Source: Candidatus Omnitrophota bacterium
GTDB lineage: Bacteria; Omnitrophota; Gorgyraeia; Gygaellales; Profunditerraquicolaceae
Assembly (NCBI GenBank): GCA_016208765.1
Contig: JACQXK010000009.1
Span: 182,255-217,741 of the forward strand
Reading direction: 5' to 3'
Length of the DNA stretch: 35,487 bases
Shown one piece after another: positions 16,007-24,234 of the stretch. The translations under genes and the position numbers were made by a program. The number at the start of each line of letters is the position of its first letter. Within the stretch, counting starts at the first letter, position 1. The notes below the pieces were generated by a model, which had not been told where the DNA came from, did no database searches, and worked only from the letters and a program-made list of their open reading frames with translations.

Positions 16007-16303
16007 ATGATTATGAAAATGATAATGGTTGTTTATAATGAAGCTTTGGATATTGAGGTAATGGAAATGTTAGGTCAGTGTGATGTCAAGTACTATACTA
16101 AACTAAATGGCGTTTTTGGAAGCGGCCAGGCATCTGGAGTCCATCTTGGTAATGACATCTGGCCGGGTAGGAATAATATTTTATATGCGGCTTGCAGCGA
16201 AGCGCAGGCAAAACAAATTCTGGATTGTGTAACGGAGTTGCGCAAAAAGCTGGCTAAAGAAGGTATCAAGGCGTTTGTTTTGCCGCTTGAGGAAATGAGT
16301 TAA
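16007..16303 (+). CDS. PII-like transporter-associated protein (PG0541 type)
   Basis: The 98-residue protein begins at the ATG one base after the permease stop; an upstream start inside the permease gene is unlikely. It has a small ferredoxin-like, PII-type pattern: MVVYNEALDIEVMEMLGQCD, then KLNGVFGSGQASGVHLGNDI and WPGRNNILYAACSEAQA. I match it to the PG0541-type proteins encoded beside RND pumps, where a GxGS-x-HLG-x-WP loop is characteristic. PII-like trimers often bind nucleotides or metals and touch a membrane transporter, so it may gate the pump. Its 3' end overlaps the convergent diguanylate cyclase gene by four bases. Confidence 0.75.
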   Translation: MIMKMIMVVYNEALDIEVMEMLGQCDVKYYTKLNGVFGSGQASGVHLGNDIWPGRNNILYAACSEAQAKQILDCVTELRKKLAKEGIKAFVLPLEEMS

Positions 16304-17985
16304 CTTGCGTCTTCCAGGGTGCAAACTCGGTTTCTCCCGGTTTTCTTTGCCATATACAGGCCTTCATCAGCGCGCTTGATAATGCTGTCAATGTCATCAC
16401 TGGGTTTAAACATTGCAACTCCCAAGCTCATTTCCACATGATGAATATTTTCACGGCTTCTTACCGGATTATTCTCTACCGCCCTTCGGATTTTTTCTGC
16501 AATACTCAAGCCAAACCTTAAAGACGCGCCTCTTAAAAGCACGATCATCTCTTCCCCGCCATAACGAGCAACAACATCAGTGGAACGCACAGAGTTTTTT
16601 ATTACATTAGCAGTCTCTTTAAGCACCATATCTCCTGTCTGATGGCCGTAGGTGTCATTAAAATTCTTAAAGTGGTCAACGTCTGCCATTAAAATGCAAA
16701 AGGTAGTATCTGGGTTTGATTTTGAGAGTATTATTTCTGTTTCAACAAGGATTTTGAAATAACTGATATTATAAAGCCCCGTAAGCCCGTCTGTAACCGA
16801 CATCTTGAAAAATGTCTGCTTTTCCATGGCAACTCGCAGGAAATTGTAGGTCCCGAAGAATAAATAATTCGTTATTAAGCCCACAAGAGGATAAGAGAAA
16901 TTGATCACAATCCTGTTCTGGAAAAGAATAAAGTTAATTGCAAAGTAAATCCCCATAATGGAAAATAGCTGGATGGTTTCTCTGAGCGGCCTTTCTCCTC
17001 GGACGATGAACAGCGGTGTTAAGCTTAAAATATAAAGGATGAATATATTTACCCACAAAGGAGGGTAATAAAAGAAATTTTTGTCAATAATATTGCTGAT
17101 GGCGGTAGCAAGCACTCCTACTCCCGGGTATACCGGTTCAAGCGGCATGGCCTTGATGTCAACTAAGCCTACTGCTCCGACTGCGACAATACAAAGGCTG
17201 TTTTTAAAATCGTTAATGTTTATTTTAGGGGTTATCTTGTCCTGCACATCTTTATAGGCTGCTAAAACATCCAAGAAACTGTAATGCTTGAAAGTTGTTC
17301 CCCATTTACCAAGCCAGTTTAAAAGCATGGTTTCTTTTGGAAGGAGTGGAATGCTCAGGTTTTGGATACCATTAGATAAAACAAGGCAATCCGGCTTGAC
17401 TGTTTTAATTTGCATTCCTAAATAATCCGCAGCTAATTTTAAGGCAATATGAGGGTAAGTTTTGCCGTTTGCGTTAAATATCAACGGGATCCTTCTTATT
17501 GCCCCATCGGCATCCGGCATAATGTTGATTACTCCGATGCCCCCTGCGTTATCAAGAAATTTCTTATAAGGAAGGATCGCTTTCTGATAGTCGTAAGGAA
17601 TTGTTGTAAATGCAAAGGGCAGATAAATATTCTTATTGGCTTCAAGCTCTCTTTCAAAAAGCGCATCTGCTTCTTCAGAAGCAGGTTCTGCCAGGATAAA
17701 ATCAAAATAAATGAATTTTGCCCCAAAACTTGTCAGCGCGCGCGCCATAGCCCCGTGCCAGGAGCGCTGCCATGGCCAATTGCCGATACTGGCCACATCT
17801 GCGTCGGTAATTTCTACGATGATAATTTTCTGGTTGGCGTGAGAGGTTTTCTTGAGGTTAAAGAATAAATCAAGGCTGGCTAATTCTAAGCGGTTAAAAA
17901 AACCTTTTTGGGAAACGAAGAAAATAGCCGAGGCAACTAAAATCGCGAAAATAGCGTTAAGAAGAAAAAACTTTTTTGATTTCAA
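16300..17985 (-). CDS. CHASE2-domain diguanylate cyclase (GGDEF)
   Basis: The 561-residue protein starts at a TTG (no nearby ATG fits). A membrane helix (7-25) leads to a periplasmic CHASE2 sensor (about 30-305, with VEITDADVASIGNWPWQRSW and FIYFDFILAEP). Three more helices follow (about 311-328, 343-358, 365-382), then a cytoplasmic GGDEF domain (395-561). It carries the metal ligand D435 in DVDHFK, the signature GGEEM at 476-480 and an inhibitory RxxD site (RSTD, 467-470) five residues before it. It should make c-di-GMP and be product-inhibited. The signature ends in Met instead of Phe, a mild deviation. It lies downstream of the FecR gene, beyond a hairpin that may lower its expression. 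Confidence 0.93.
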   Translation of the reverse strand: MKSKKFFLLNAIFAILVASAIFFVSQKGFFNRLELASLDLFFNLKKTSHANQKIIIVEITDADVASIGNWPWQRSWHGAMARALTSFGAKFIYFDFILAEPASEEADALFERELEANKNIYLPFAFTTIPYDYQKAILPYKKFLDNAGGIGVINIMPDADGAIRRIPLIFNANGKTYPHIALKLAADYLGMQIKTVKPDCLVLSNGIQNLSIPLLPKETMLLNWLGKWGTTFKHYSFLDVLAAYKDVQDKITPKININDFKNSLCIVAVGAVGLVDIKAMPLEPVYPGVGVLATAISNIIDKNFFYYPPLWVNIFILYILSLTPLFIVRGERPLRETIQLFSIMGIYFAINFILFQNRIVINFSYPLVGLITNYLFFGTYNFLRVAMEKQTFFKMSVTDGLTGLYNISYFKILVETEIILSKSNPDTTFCILMADVDHFKNFNDTYGHQTGDMVLKETANVIKNSVRSTDVVARYGGEEMIVLLRGASLRFGLSIAEKIRRAVENNPVRSRENIHHVEMSLGVAMFKPSDDIDSIIKRADEGLYMAKKTGRNRVCTLEDAS

Positions 17986-18012
17986 GGCTATCTAAATAAT
18001 CCTTTGCGGAAA

Positions 18013-18046
18013 CCCCGTTAGAAAGGCTTAAGTCTTTCTAACGGGG
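18013..18046 (-). terminator. Strong hairpin between FecR and diguanylate cyclase genes
   Basis: A perfect 13-bp stem, CCCCGTTAGAAAG (18013-18025) with CTTTCTAACGGGG (18034-18046), and an 8-base loop. On the minus strand only TTT follows, so it is a weak intrinsic terminator or an mRNA-stabilising or attenuating element that would give more FecR protein than cyclase. Confidence 0.6.
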
Positions 18047-18067
18047 CAAAAAGGCAATAAGTAAGTC

Positions 18068-18535
18068 TTATTCCACCGCTTCTACTGCGACGGAAAATGT
18101 AGTTCCGCGCACCCCGACGATAGATGTTGGGGTCTTAACTTCAAATTTTGACTTTTCAGCATGAAGCTTTTTTGCTTTGATCAAAATTTCACCAAGCGCT
18201 AAATCAAGCAAGGTGCTTTGAGTTGCCTCAGCTTTATTTTCCAGTATTTCTGCTAATTGTAACTGGCTGTTTTCTTTGATTTCAACAGTAGCGGTTTGCG
18301 CTGCCCCGTCTAATTGCAGCATTGCCCACGAATCTTTCTTTGTGCGCAGGACGTCTCCCTGCTTTAAAACCATGTTCATTTTTGCAGGTATCCAGTCGGT
18401 TTGGCCGGATTTTATTTCAACCACACCTTTAAAATCAGAAAGTAAAGCTGTCCTTTGGCTTTCTTCGGCCAAGGCTATTGAAAACAAACCTAACACCAAG
18501 CCCATGATACACATAGATAAAATCAAACGCCTCAT
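18068..18535 (-). CDS. FecR-domain periplasmic protein
   Basis: The 155-residue protein has a signal peptide (1-23, ending SIALA) and a FecR domain: FKGVVEIKSGQTDWIPAKMN, then LKQGDVLRTKKDSWAMLQLD and the late motif VKTPTSIVGVRGTTFSV. I use the ATG at 18535 because AAGGAGG lies eight bases before it; a GTG three codons earlier overlaps that site. Stand-alone FecR proteins of this kind occur beside CHASE2 cyclases and surface exoproteins. Their ligand is not established. It is cotranscribed with the diguanylate cyclase, and its promoter is divergent from that of the pilin genes. Confidence 0.9.
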   Translation of the reverse strand: MRRLILSMCIMGLVLGLFSIALAEESQRTALLSDFKGVVEIKSGQTDWIPAKMNMVLKQGDVLRTKKDSWAMLQLDGAAQTATVEIKENSQLQLAEILENKAEATQSTLLDLALGEILIKAKKLHAEKSKFEVKTPTSIVGVRGTTFSVAVEAVE

Positions 18536-18577
18536 CTTGCTCACCTCCTTATAAAAATGGATTATATGCCTAATAAA

Positions 18578-18650
18578 AGTATACCTTAACTTTAAAGTGA
18601 AATCAATGTTTTTAAAGTTGTCTTGACTTAAATCTCATATTTGGTAAAAT
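18578..18650. promoter_or_regulatory. Divergent promoters for the FecR operon and the pilin operon
   Basis: Leftward: TTGATT (complement of 18601-18606), 17-bp spacer, TATACT (complement of 18578-18583). Rightward: TTGACT (18623-18628), 16-bp spacer, TAAAAT (18645-18650). The two units are only 16 bp apart at their -35 boxes, so a single regulator could couple cyclase and pilin expression. Confidence 0.55.
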
Positions 18651-18685
18651 TAAAAATGGTAATGTACTCATTTAGCAAAGGGAAA

Positions 18686-19087
18686 ATGGTTAAAAATAAG
18701 AACGGCATAACCATATTATTGTTTATTTTAATTGTGATGATGTGCGTTATATTGGCTGCGGGGCTTTTAAATTTTGTTTCCAGTAGCCATAATTTTTCTG
18801 CGAAGATATTAAATTCTACGCGGGCATTTTATTTTGCCAATGCAGGGATACGCCGCGGGCTGTATGAGGTAAAAAACAATGCCAACCCCACCGGGTGGGA
18901 GCTCAACTGGGTGTTTTCCGGGCAGACGGTAATAATAACAATCACTCAGCCTGATCCTGCAAAACCAGATGAATACCAGATAAATTCCAGTTCAACAGTT
19001 AACTCTTATAATAAATCTTTAACCGCGCTGGTGCTAAAAGACGCGGTTTCTAATTCTGTGGAGCTGTTGCAATGGCAGGAAAATTAA
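18686..19087 (+). CDS. PilX-like minor pseudopilin
   Basis: The 133-residue protein has a short basic leader MVKNKNG followed by a membrane helix (ITILLFILIVMMCVILAAGL). This is a type IV prepilin-like start with Gly at the -1 position, but without Glu at +5. The middle has RAFYFANAGIRRGLYEVKN, typical of PilX-type proteins with an AxxAG-like helix. I choose the ATG at 18686; ATGs at 18656 and 18662 are also in frame, and the first lies five bases after the promoter -10. Minor pilins of this type sit at the tip of type IV pili or type II secretion pseudopili. The next gene overlaps by 16 bp. Confidence 0.75.
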   Translation: MVKNKNGITILLFILIVMMCVILAAGLLNFVSSSHNFSAKILNSTRAFYFANAGIRRGLYEVKNNANPTGWELNWVFSGQTVIITITQPDPAKPDEYQINSSSTVNSYNKSLTALVLKDAVSNSVELLQWQEN

Positions 19088-19491
19088 GAGGATTTTCATT
19101 ATTAGAGGTTTTAATAGCGGTAATGTTGATTAGCTCGGCAATATTGGGTTTGTCAGCTACTTTTATTTGGTCGCAGGGGCGTAATGTGGTTTCAGAGGGC
19201 AGGCTTCAGGCGCAGGGCTTTGCTAAGGATTCTTTGGAAGATATACTTGATCGCGATTATAGCAGTACATCGTTAGTTGTTGGCTCGTATACACATAATC
19301 CAAGTGAGCCGCAAGAATTTGATTTGCCGGCATCAGATTTAAGAGATAAACATGCCGGTAAAAGAGAATATGTGGTAAGTGATTTCCTGGAAGGTTCAAC
19401 CAATATAGGTAAACAAGTGGATGTAACAATTACATGGACAGAGCAGGGGCTGGCTAAGCAGGAAACCCTTTCCGGGTTAGTTATTCAATAA
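19072..19491 (+). CDS. PilV-like minor pseudopilin
   Basis: The 139-residue protein has a textbook prepilin N-terminus: leader MAGKLRG, then FSLLEVLIAVMLISSAILGL with Glu at +5. The soluble domain is small and beta-rich at the end (VDVTITWTEQGLAKQE), typical of PilV/PilW-type modification proteins. It starts inside the end of the previous gene with GGAG upstream, and its stop is directly followed by the next ATG. The three form one operon. No prepilin peptidase, ATPase or secretin gene lies in this window, so they must use a machine encoded elsewhere. Confidence 0.85.
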   Translation: MAGKLRGFSLLEVLIAVMLISSAILGLSATFIWSQGRNVVSEGRLQAQGFAKDSLEDILDRDYSSTSLVVGSYTHNPSEPQEFDLPASDLRDKHAGKREYVVSDFLEGSTNIGKQVDVTITWTEQGLAKQETLSGLVIQ

Positions 19492-21888
19492 ATGAAAAAA
19501 CTCTCCACTACCTCCCTCACCCTTATAGAGCTTCTCATAACCATTAGTATAATTGTTGTGGTTATGTTGGGCATTAGTGCGATTTTTCTTAACTTTACCA
19601 AACTTACCCTCTCAAGTGTCAGTCGGGATATCCTCTATAAGAATACCAATTTTGCAATTGAACATGTCTTAAAGAATACCAAAGGAGCTAACTACATTAC
19701 TATAAGTTCAGCTAACCCTGCTACACTCAATGACTTTCAGCTCAGGTATACCAACACTCCTCCAACTCCTACAAGGGCCTACTATCTTGATGCTGCCACT
19801 AAACAATTACGCTATGTCCCTAACATATCCTCACCAACTACCTATGAAGTACTTCTTAGAAATGTAACTACTTTTACAGTTACAGGCCTGCCTATTGTTG
19901 CCGGATTAACCAGATTCTCAGGTGTAAGGATTGCCTTAAAAGCCAAAGACCCTGAAAACAAAACCACCACTGAAAGCTTCCTGCAAAGCTCAGCATACTG
20001 CAGGGTAGCTGCAGCAGGGATAGTAAGACGCATGGATTCCACACGAACCAATGTCCTTGGAATCTACAGTTCCATACAAGAAGCAGTTGATGCCGCTTCA
20101 AACGGAGACATCATCCAGGTGTCATCAAATGATAAGAAGCCGTATAAAGAGAATGTTACGGTTACTAACAAATCTCTTATCCTTGAAGGAGCATATGATC
20201 ACAAGAATAACTGGATAAGGCATGCAGGGGATGCTAATTATGAGACGATAGTGGATGGGGGGAATATAGGAAGAATATTTTATATAAATGGCGTTAATAA
20301 CACAGTAGTTATGGATTCCTTTAGTTTAACAAATGGGAAAAACAAAGATAACGTGCTTTATGGAGGCGCAGCAATTTATTCCAACGGAGTCCTTACAGTC
20401 CGTAATTGCCGGATTTTTGGTAATACAGGTATTTTAAGTTCTGATGATTACGCAACTATTCTGCATATTGAAGGAAGCCTTGGGAATAACATTATTGATC
20501 ACTGTGTTATATTTAATAATTCAGTAGAACGTTTGCCAGCAGAACCAGCGGCAGGAGTCAGGGCGGTAATTTTTAAGCGTTATGCTAGTAATCTAAACAT
20601 TGTTGATTCGGTAATCGGCGATCCTGATTTGACCGATGGATTAAGCCAGGGTAATAAAGGTAACTTAATGTACGTAGTTTTTTCAGTGGTAACGATTGAC
20701 CTTTGTTATTTTGACGGCAATTCCGGTACAGACACTATGATGTATTATTTTGGCACTGGCTCCCAGATTTCAAATTCATTTTTCAGGAGCAATACTTATT
20801 CTTTAAAAACCACCAGTTTCCATAATACTTCATATTATGGCAAAATTATATACGGTAAGACAGGCTTGCTTAATTGTTTCATTTACGGGAATAAGGCAGG
20901 AAACTGCATAGTTGATGTGTCAGATCAGCCAATAAAAAATTGCTCTTTTAGAAATAATGAAGTTTTAAGCGGAGCTATTTTAAGTTCTAATAATAACAGC
21001 GTTTCTGATACGATTTGTTCAGGCAACAGGGAAGTTGACGAACCATCAGTGGCAATCAATGGAAGTTGTTCTCTTGATAACTCTCTTGTAATAAATAATC
21101 CTATGTGGCATTGCATTTATTCCACTACTAATCCGTCAGGCAATCATATTGATCATTGCATTGTTTCTGATAGCAATGGTTGGGGATTTTTTTATGTTGA
21201 CAGGAATGCTTCCCCCGGGCTTGTGATCAGTAATTCCATTTCTAGAAATAATCAATATGGTTTTGGTATGCGCGGCGATTGCCTTATGAAAAACAACCTT
21301 ATTTATAATATCAGGGTAGCAGGAAATATTACTTGGCAAATGGATTCAACAGGCGGGATGATTTATTATAAGGTTACTTTTCAGAATTGTACCGTAGCAG
21401 GAGGAGTTGCAGGTGGTGCAGGTGGTATTGTTGGTATTAGAGCTACAAGTAATCATACTATTACAATAGTTGATAGTATAGTAGCTTTTTTTCCCGGTGG
21501 TTATGGTTTTGGGGGAGGGCCTTCCGGTATAACCATCAAATACTCAGATTTTTTTGATAACCTTCCTACGCATTTTATGCATTATAATGATCCTCCTCCG
21601 GGATCTCAATCCAGCAATACCATCCTCCCTGCCTGGGGCTGGGACGGGACTGGTGTTATTGATACTAATCCGCTATTTGTTGACGCGGCTAATGGAGATT
21701 ATCATTTGTTAGCCGGGCCATGCAAGACTGCCTCCAGCACAGGCGCTGAAATCGGAGCTTATGGCGGCTTGCCGGCTGGTTCAATCATCGGAGCTGACCC
21801 ATCTCTTGCCCAAAACACCGACGGCCTTGGCAAGCGCATTGGCTGTAAACTGCCAGGCCTTACAGCCGGAGTAGATTATATAGAATAG
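19492..21888 (+). CDS. Prepilin-like (PilW-type) protein fused to a large parallel beta-helix
   Basis: The 798-residue protein has three parts. Residues 1-35 form a prepilin N-terminus (SLTLIELLITISIIVVVMLG) with Glu at +5, but Ser instead of Gly just before the cleavage point. Residues 35-175 resemble a PilW-type head (TKLTLSSVSRDILYKNTNFA and LRNVTTFTVTGLPIV). From about 180 a right-handed parallel beta-helix begins (IYSSIQEAVDAASNGDIIQV, then repeated V-x-N-C/S-x-x-x-N-N rungs). It ends with NPLFVDAANGDYHLLAGPCK and GAEIGAYGG, the usual end of such surface beta-helix proteins. PilW-type proteins are normally 200-350 residues, so this is a fusion of pilus tip and adhesin or carbohydrate-binding beta-helix. 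Confidence 0.85.
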   Translation: MKKLSTTSLTLIELLITISIIVVVMLGISAIFLNFTKLTLSSVSRDILYKNTNFAIEHVLKNTKGANYITISSANPATLNDFQLRYTNTPPTPTRAYYLDAATKQLRYVPNISSPTTYEVLLRNVTTFTVTGLPIVAGLTRFSGVRIALKAKDPENKTTTESFLQSSAYCRVAAAGIVRRMDSTRTNVLGIYSSIQEAVDAASNGDIIQVSSNDKKPYKENVTVTNKSLILEGAYDHKNNWIRHAGDANYETIVDGGNIGRIFYINGVNNTVVMDSFSLTNGKNKDNVLYGGAAIYSNGVLTVRNCRIFGNTGILSSDDYATILHIEGSLGNNIIDHCVIFNNSVERLPAEPAAGVRAVIFKRYASNLNIVDSVIGDPDLTDGLSQGNKGNLMYVVFSVVTIDLCYFDGNSGTDTMMYYFGTGSQISNSFFRSNTYSLKTTSFHNTSYYGKIIYGKTGLLNCFIYGNKAGNCIVDVSDQPIKNCSFRNNEVLSGAILSSNNNSVSDTICSGNREVDEPSVAINGSCSLDNSLVINNPMWHCIYSTTNPSGNHIDHCIVSDSNGWGFFYVDRNASPGLVISNSISRNNQYGFGMRGDCLMKNNLIYNIRVAGNITWQMDSTGGMIYYKVTFQNCTVAGGVAGGAGGIVGIRATSNHTITIVDSIVAFFPGGYGFGGGPSGITIKYSDFFDNLPTHFMHYNDPPPGSQSSNTILPAWGWDGTGVIDTNPLFVDAANGDYHLLAGPCKTASSTGAEIGAYGGLPAGSIIGADPSLAQNTDGLGKRIGCKLPGLTAGVDYIE

Positions 21889-21954
21889 GGTTTAAGCCTC
21901 CCCTGCTTCTTCAGGAAATAATTTCTAAATGTTAAGACTTTCCAGCTCCGTCAT

Positions 21955-22030
21955 TGCGAGCGACCGAAAGGGAGCGAAGCAATCTCAAAAACAAAGATTG
22001 CTTCGTCGGGGTTCGCCCTCCTCGTAAAGA
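21955..22030. repeat. Dispersed palindromic intergenic repeat
   Basis: It begins GTCATTGCGAGCGACCGAAA and contains a perfect inverted repeat: CGAAGCAATCT (21975-21985) and AGATTGCTTCG (21995-22005). The sequence type (GAGCGAAGCAATCTC) is a common dispersed REP-like element in bacterial genomes. It separates the pilin operon from the TpsB operon and could act as a bidirectional transcription stop. Confidence 0.7.
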
Positions 22031-22068
22031 CGCGTTAGAAAAACGTGGAAACTCTGTTTTCTTTGATA

Positions 22069-22097
22069 TTGACAATTACGTTTTATAGTCGTAAAAT
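22069..22097 (+). promoter_or_regulatory. Promoter of the TpsB operon
   Basis: TTGACA at 22069-22074, a 17-bp spacer and TAAAAT at 22092-22097. The ATG at 22119 follows a short AT-rich leader with no Shine-Dalgarno sequence. Confidence 0.7.
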
Positions 22098-22118
22098 AAT
22101 TTAAATTAATATAATATT

Positions 22119-24233
22119 ATGAGAAAATCTTATCTATATTTATACAGTTTAATTTTAATCTTGATTTCTCTATCTGCAGCCTGCCTATTTATCGTAGAGC
22201 CTGTTTACGCCCAGTCACGTACAGACGTAGAAAGGGCTACGCGCGAGACAGACCTTTTGGGCCAGCAGGATGAAAAAATACAGGAAAAACTCCGGCAGGT
22301 TCCCAAGAAGCCCGCAGAGGTTGTTCCTAAAGACATACCTGTCCCGAAAGATGAAAAGAAATTTCTTGTAAAAAGAATTAATTTAGTTGGCTGCGAAAGT
22401 TTTCCCTCTTCGGATTTTGCGCCTATCCTTTCCAAATATGAAAATCAGGAACTTTCTCTTACAATGCTTGAGAACATAGGCAAAGAAATTGAGCGTGAAT
22501 ATCTAAGGCGGGGTATTATCTCGGCGGTGTTCCTGCCGGTGCAGGAAGTTAAAGAAGGCACAGTTACCATGCAGGTGGTTGAGGCAAGGATGGGTAAATT
22601 ACTCATCCAGGAACACAGATTCTTTAATGCAGAACGGCTCAAGTATTATTGGCGCGTTCCGGAGAATAAAATTATCCAGTATGATTTAATTTCCCGCAGT
22701 ATCCAGATGATGAACAAGAATCCCGACCGCACGGTAAAAGCGGCTTTGCGCGCCGGCACAAAACCCGGCACCACCGACGTAATCCTTACCGCGGACACGC
22801 ATTTTCCTCTTCACGCCACTGCTTCTTTTGATAATGAGGGTACGGTAGCTACGGGAAAATCCCGCATTGGTACAGGATTCAGGCACAATAATTTTCTCGG
22901 CCTTGATGATACGCTTTTGGGAGGGTACACTTTTGGGCAGGCATTTAACGGAGTTTACGCGTATCATTCTGTGCCGATTAGCCCGGTGGGGACGTCTTTA
23001 CTTTACGGTTTTAGCCGCAGTAAATCTGTTCCTAAAAAAGAGTTCGCCGCTTTTGGGCTTAATTCAGTAGCTTATAATTACAGCTGGTCTGTGCATCAGG
23101 ATATTTATAAGAAAGATGAATATTTGGGAGAAATGTTTTTTGGTTTTGATGCCAAGGATAAAACCACCCGTGAAAATGCAGGGGTGGATAACCGCGACCG
23201 TTTGCGTATCTTTAGCCTCGGCGGCAACTTTATTAAACGCGGGTTTACCAGCGTAACTTCTTTCGCGCCTGAATTTGCGCAAGGCGTAGATGCTTTTGGA
23301 GCATCCAGTAGAGGAAATCCTCTTGCTTCAAGAAATGCAAAATCAAATTTCTCAAAGTTTAATCTTGGCATACAACATAAAAAAATACTTCCTTTGAACC
23401 TGCAAGGTAACCTAAAATTTAAATCTCAGGTATCATCTACCAAGCTTACTCCGCAGGAAGAATTTAGCTTGGGCGGGATAGATTCGGTAAGAGGGTATCC
23501 TGCCGGTGATTATCTTGCGGATAATGCTTTGCTTGCAAGCGCGGAATTACTTGTCCCTGCTTTTTTTGTTCCGTCTGGACTGCGCCTTCCTTATGCAGAA
23601 GCGCCGTTTAAGGATCAAACCACGCTCGTGCTCTTTACTGATTATGGCTGGGGAGACCGCAGGGGCGCATTGGCTACGGATAAAAAAGAGGTAAACTTTG
23701 TGGGCGTGGGGGCGGGTTTGAGGTTTCGTCTTTATAATCAGGCGCTTTTGCGCCTTGAATGGGGTTTTCCAGTCGGTGATCCAAGCATCACCGAGGCTGG
23801 GCACTCGCGCTTTCATTTCTCAGTGGATTTGCAGGAAAAACTTCCGGAAGAGGTTGAGCGTATTCAGAAAATGCGCCAGGAAGAGAATATCAAGAAATGG
23901 GCGTGGGATATTCTAAATAAAGAGTATCTCCGCTTTGACAGCCATTTAAGAATGAATATTCTAAACAATTTTACTTTGGCCAAGAAGCTTTCCTCAGAAG
24001 GTAAATCAAAAGAGGCAAAAGAATATTATGAAAAAAGCGTAGACACTGCGCAGTCTTTGTATAATCAGGCCGAGGAGTATGTGCGTTCTTCTTTTGCCCA
24101 TGAGCAGGAATTAAGGGATTTAAATAAGCAGGCGCAAGAAAAATATAAAGCAGGCAATATATCTGAAGCAAAGCAACTTTGGCAGAAAATAATTGACGAG
24201 GCAAATCCAAAGCAATTAGTATTGGAATATTAA
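22119..24233 (+). CDS. Two-partner secretion porin (TpsB/FhaC/ShlB family) with C-terminal helical extension
   Basis: The 704-residue protein has a signal peptide (1-31, PVYAQ), a linker, and a POTRA domain (about 82-157, KFLVKRINLVGCESFP to VVEARMGKL). A 16-stranded barrel of the ShlB type follows (about 160-570). The family-defining loop-6 motif VRGY lies at 457-460 in GGIDSVRGYPAGDY. Most TpsB proteins end at the last barrel strand. Here about 130 residues follow it, highly helical and TPR-like (NFTLAKKLSSEGKSKEAKEY and AQEKYKAGNISEAKQLWQKI). That tail should face the periplasm. TpsB proteins export a large TpsA exoprotein. The candidate partner is the giant protein on the other strand. 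It is the first gene of an operon with the protease and the coiled-coil gene. Confidence 0.9.
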   Translation: MRKSYLYLYSLILILISLSAACLFIVEPVYAQSRTDVERATRETDLLGQQDEKIQEKLRQVPKKPAEVVPKDIPVPKDEKKFLVKRINLVGCESFPSSDFAPILSKYENQELSLTMLENIGKEIEREYLRRGIISAVFLPVQEVKEGTVTMQVVEARMGKLLIQEHRFFNAERLKYYWRVPENKIIQYDLISRSIQMMNKNPDRTVKAALRAGTKPGTTDVILTADTHFPLHATASFDNEGTVATGKSRIGTGFRHNNFLGLDDTLLGGYTFGQAFNGVYAYHSVPISPVGTSLLYGFSRSKSVPKKEFAAFGLNSVAYNYSWSVHQDIYKKDEYLGEMFFGFDAKDKTTRENAGVDNRDRLRIFSLGGNFIKRGFTSVTSFAPEFAQGVDAFGASSRGNPLASRNAKSNFSKFNLGIQHKKILPLNLQGNLKFKSQVSSTKLTPQEEFSLGGIDSVRGYPAGDYLADNALLASAELLVPAFFVPSGLRLPYAEAPFKDQTTLVLFTDYGWGDRRGALATDKKEVNFVGVGAGLRFRLYNQALLRLEWGFPVGDPSITEAGHSRFHFSVDLQEKLPEEVERIQKMRQEENIKKWAWDILNKEYLRFDSHLRMNILNNFTLAKKLSSEGKSKEAKEYYEKSVDTAQSLYNQAEEYVRSSFAHEQELRDLNKQAQEKYKAGNISEAKQLWQKIIDEANPKQLVLEY

Positions 24234-24234
24234 A

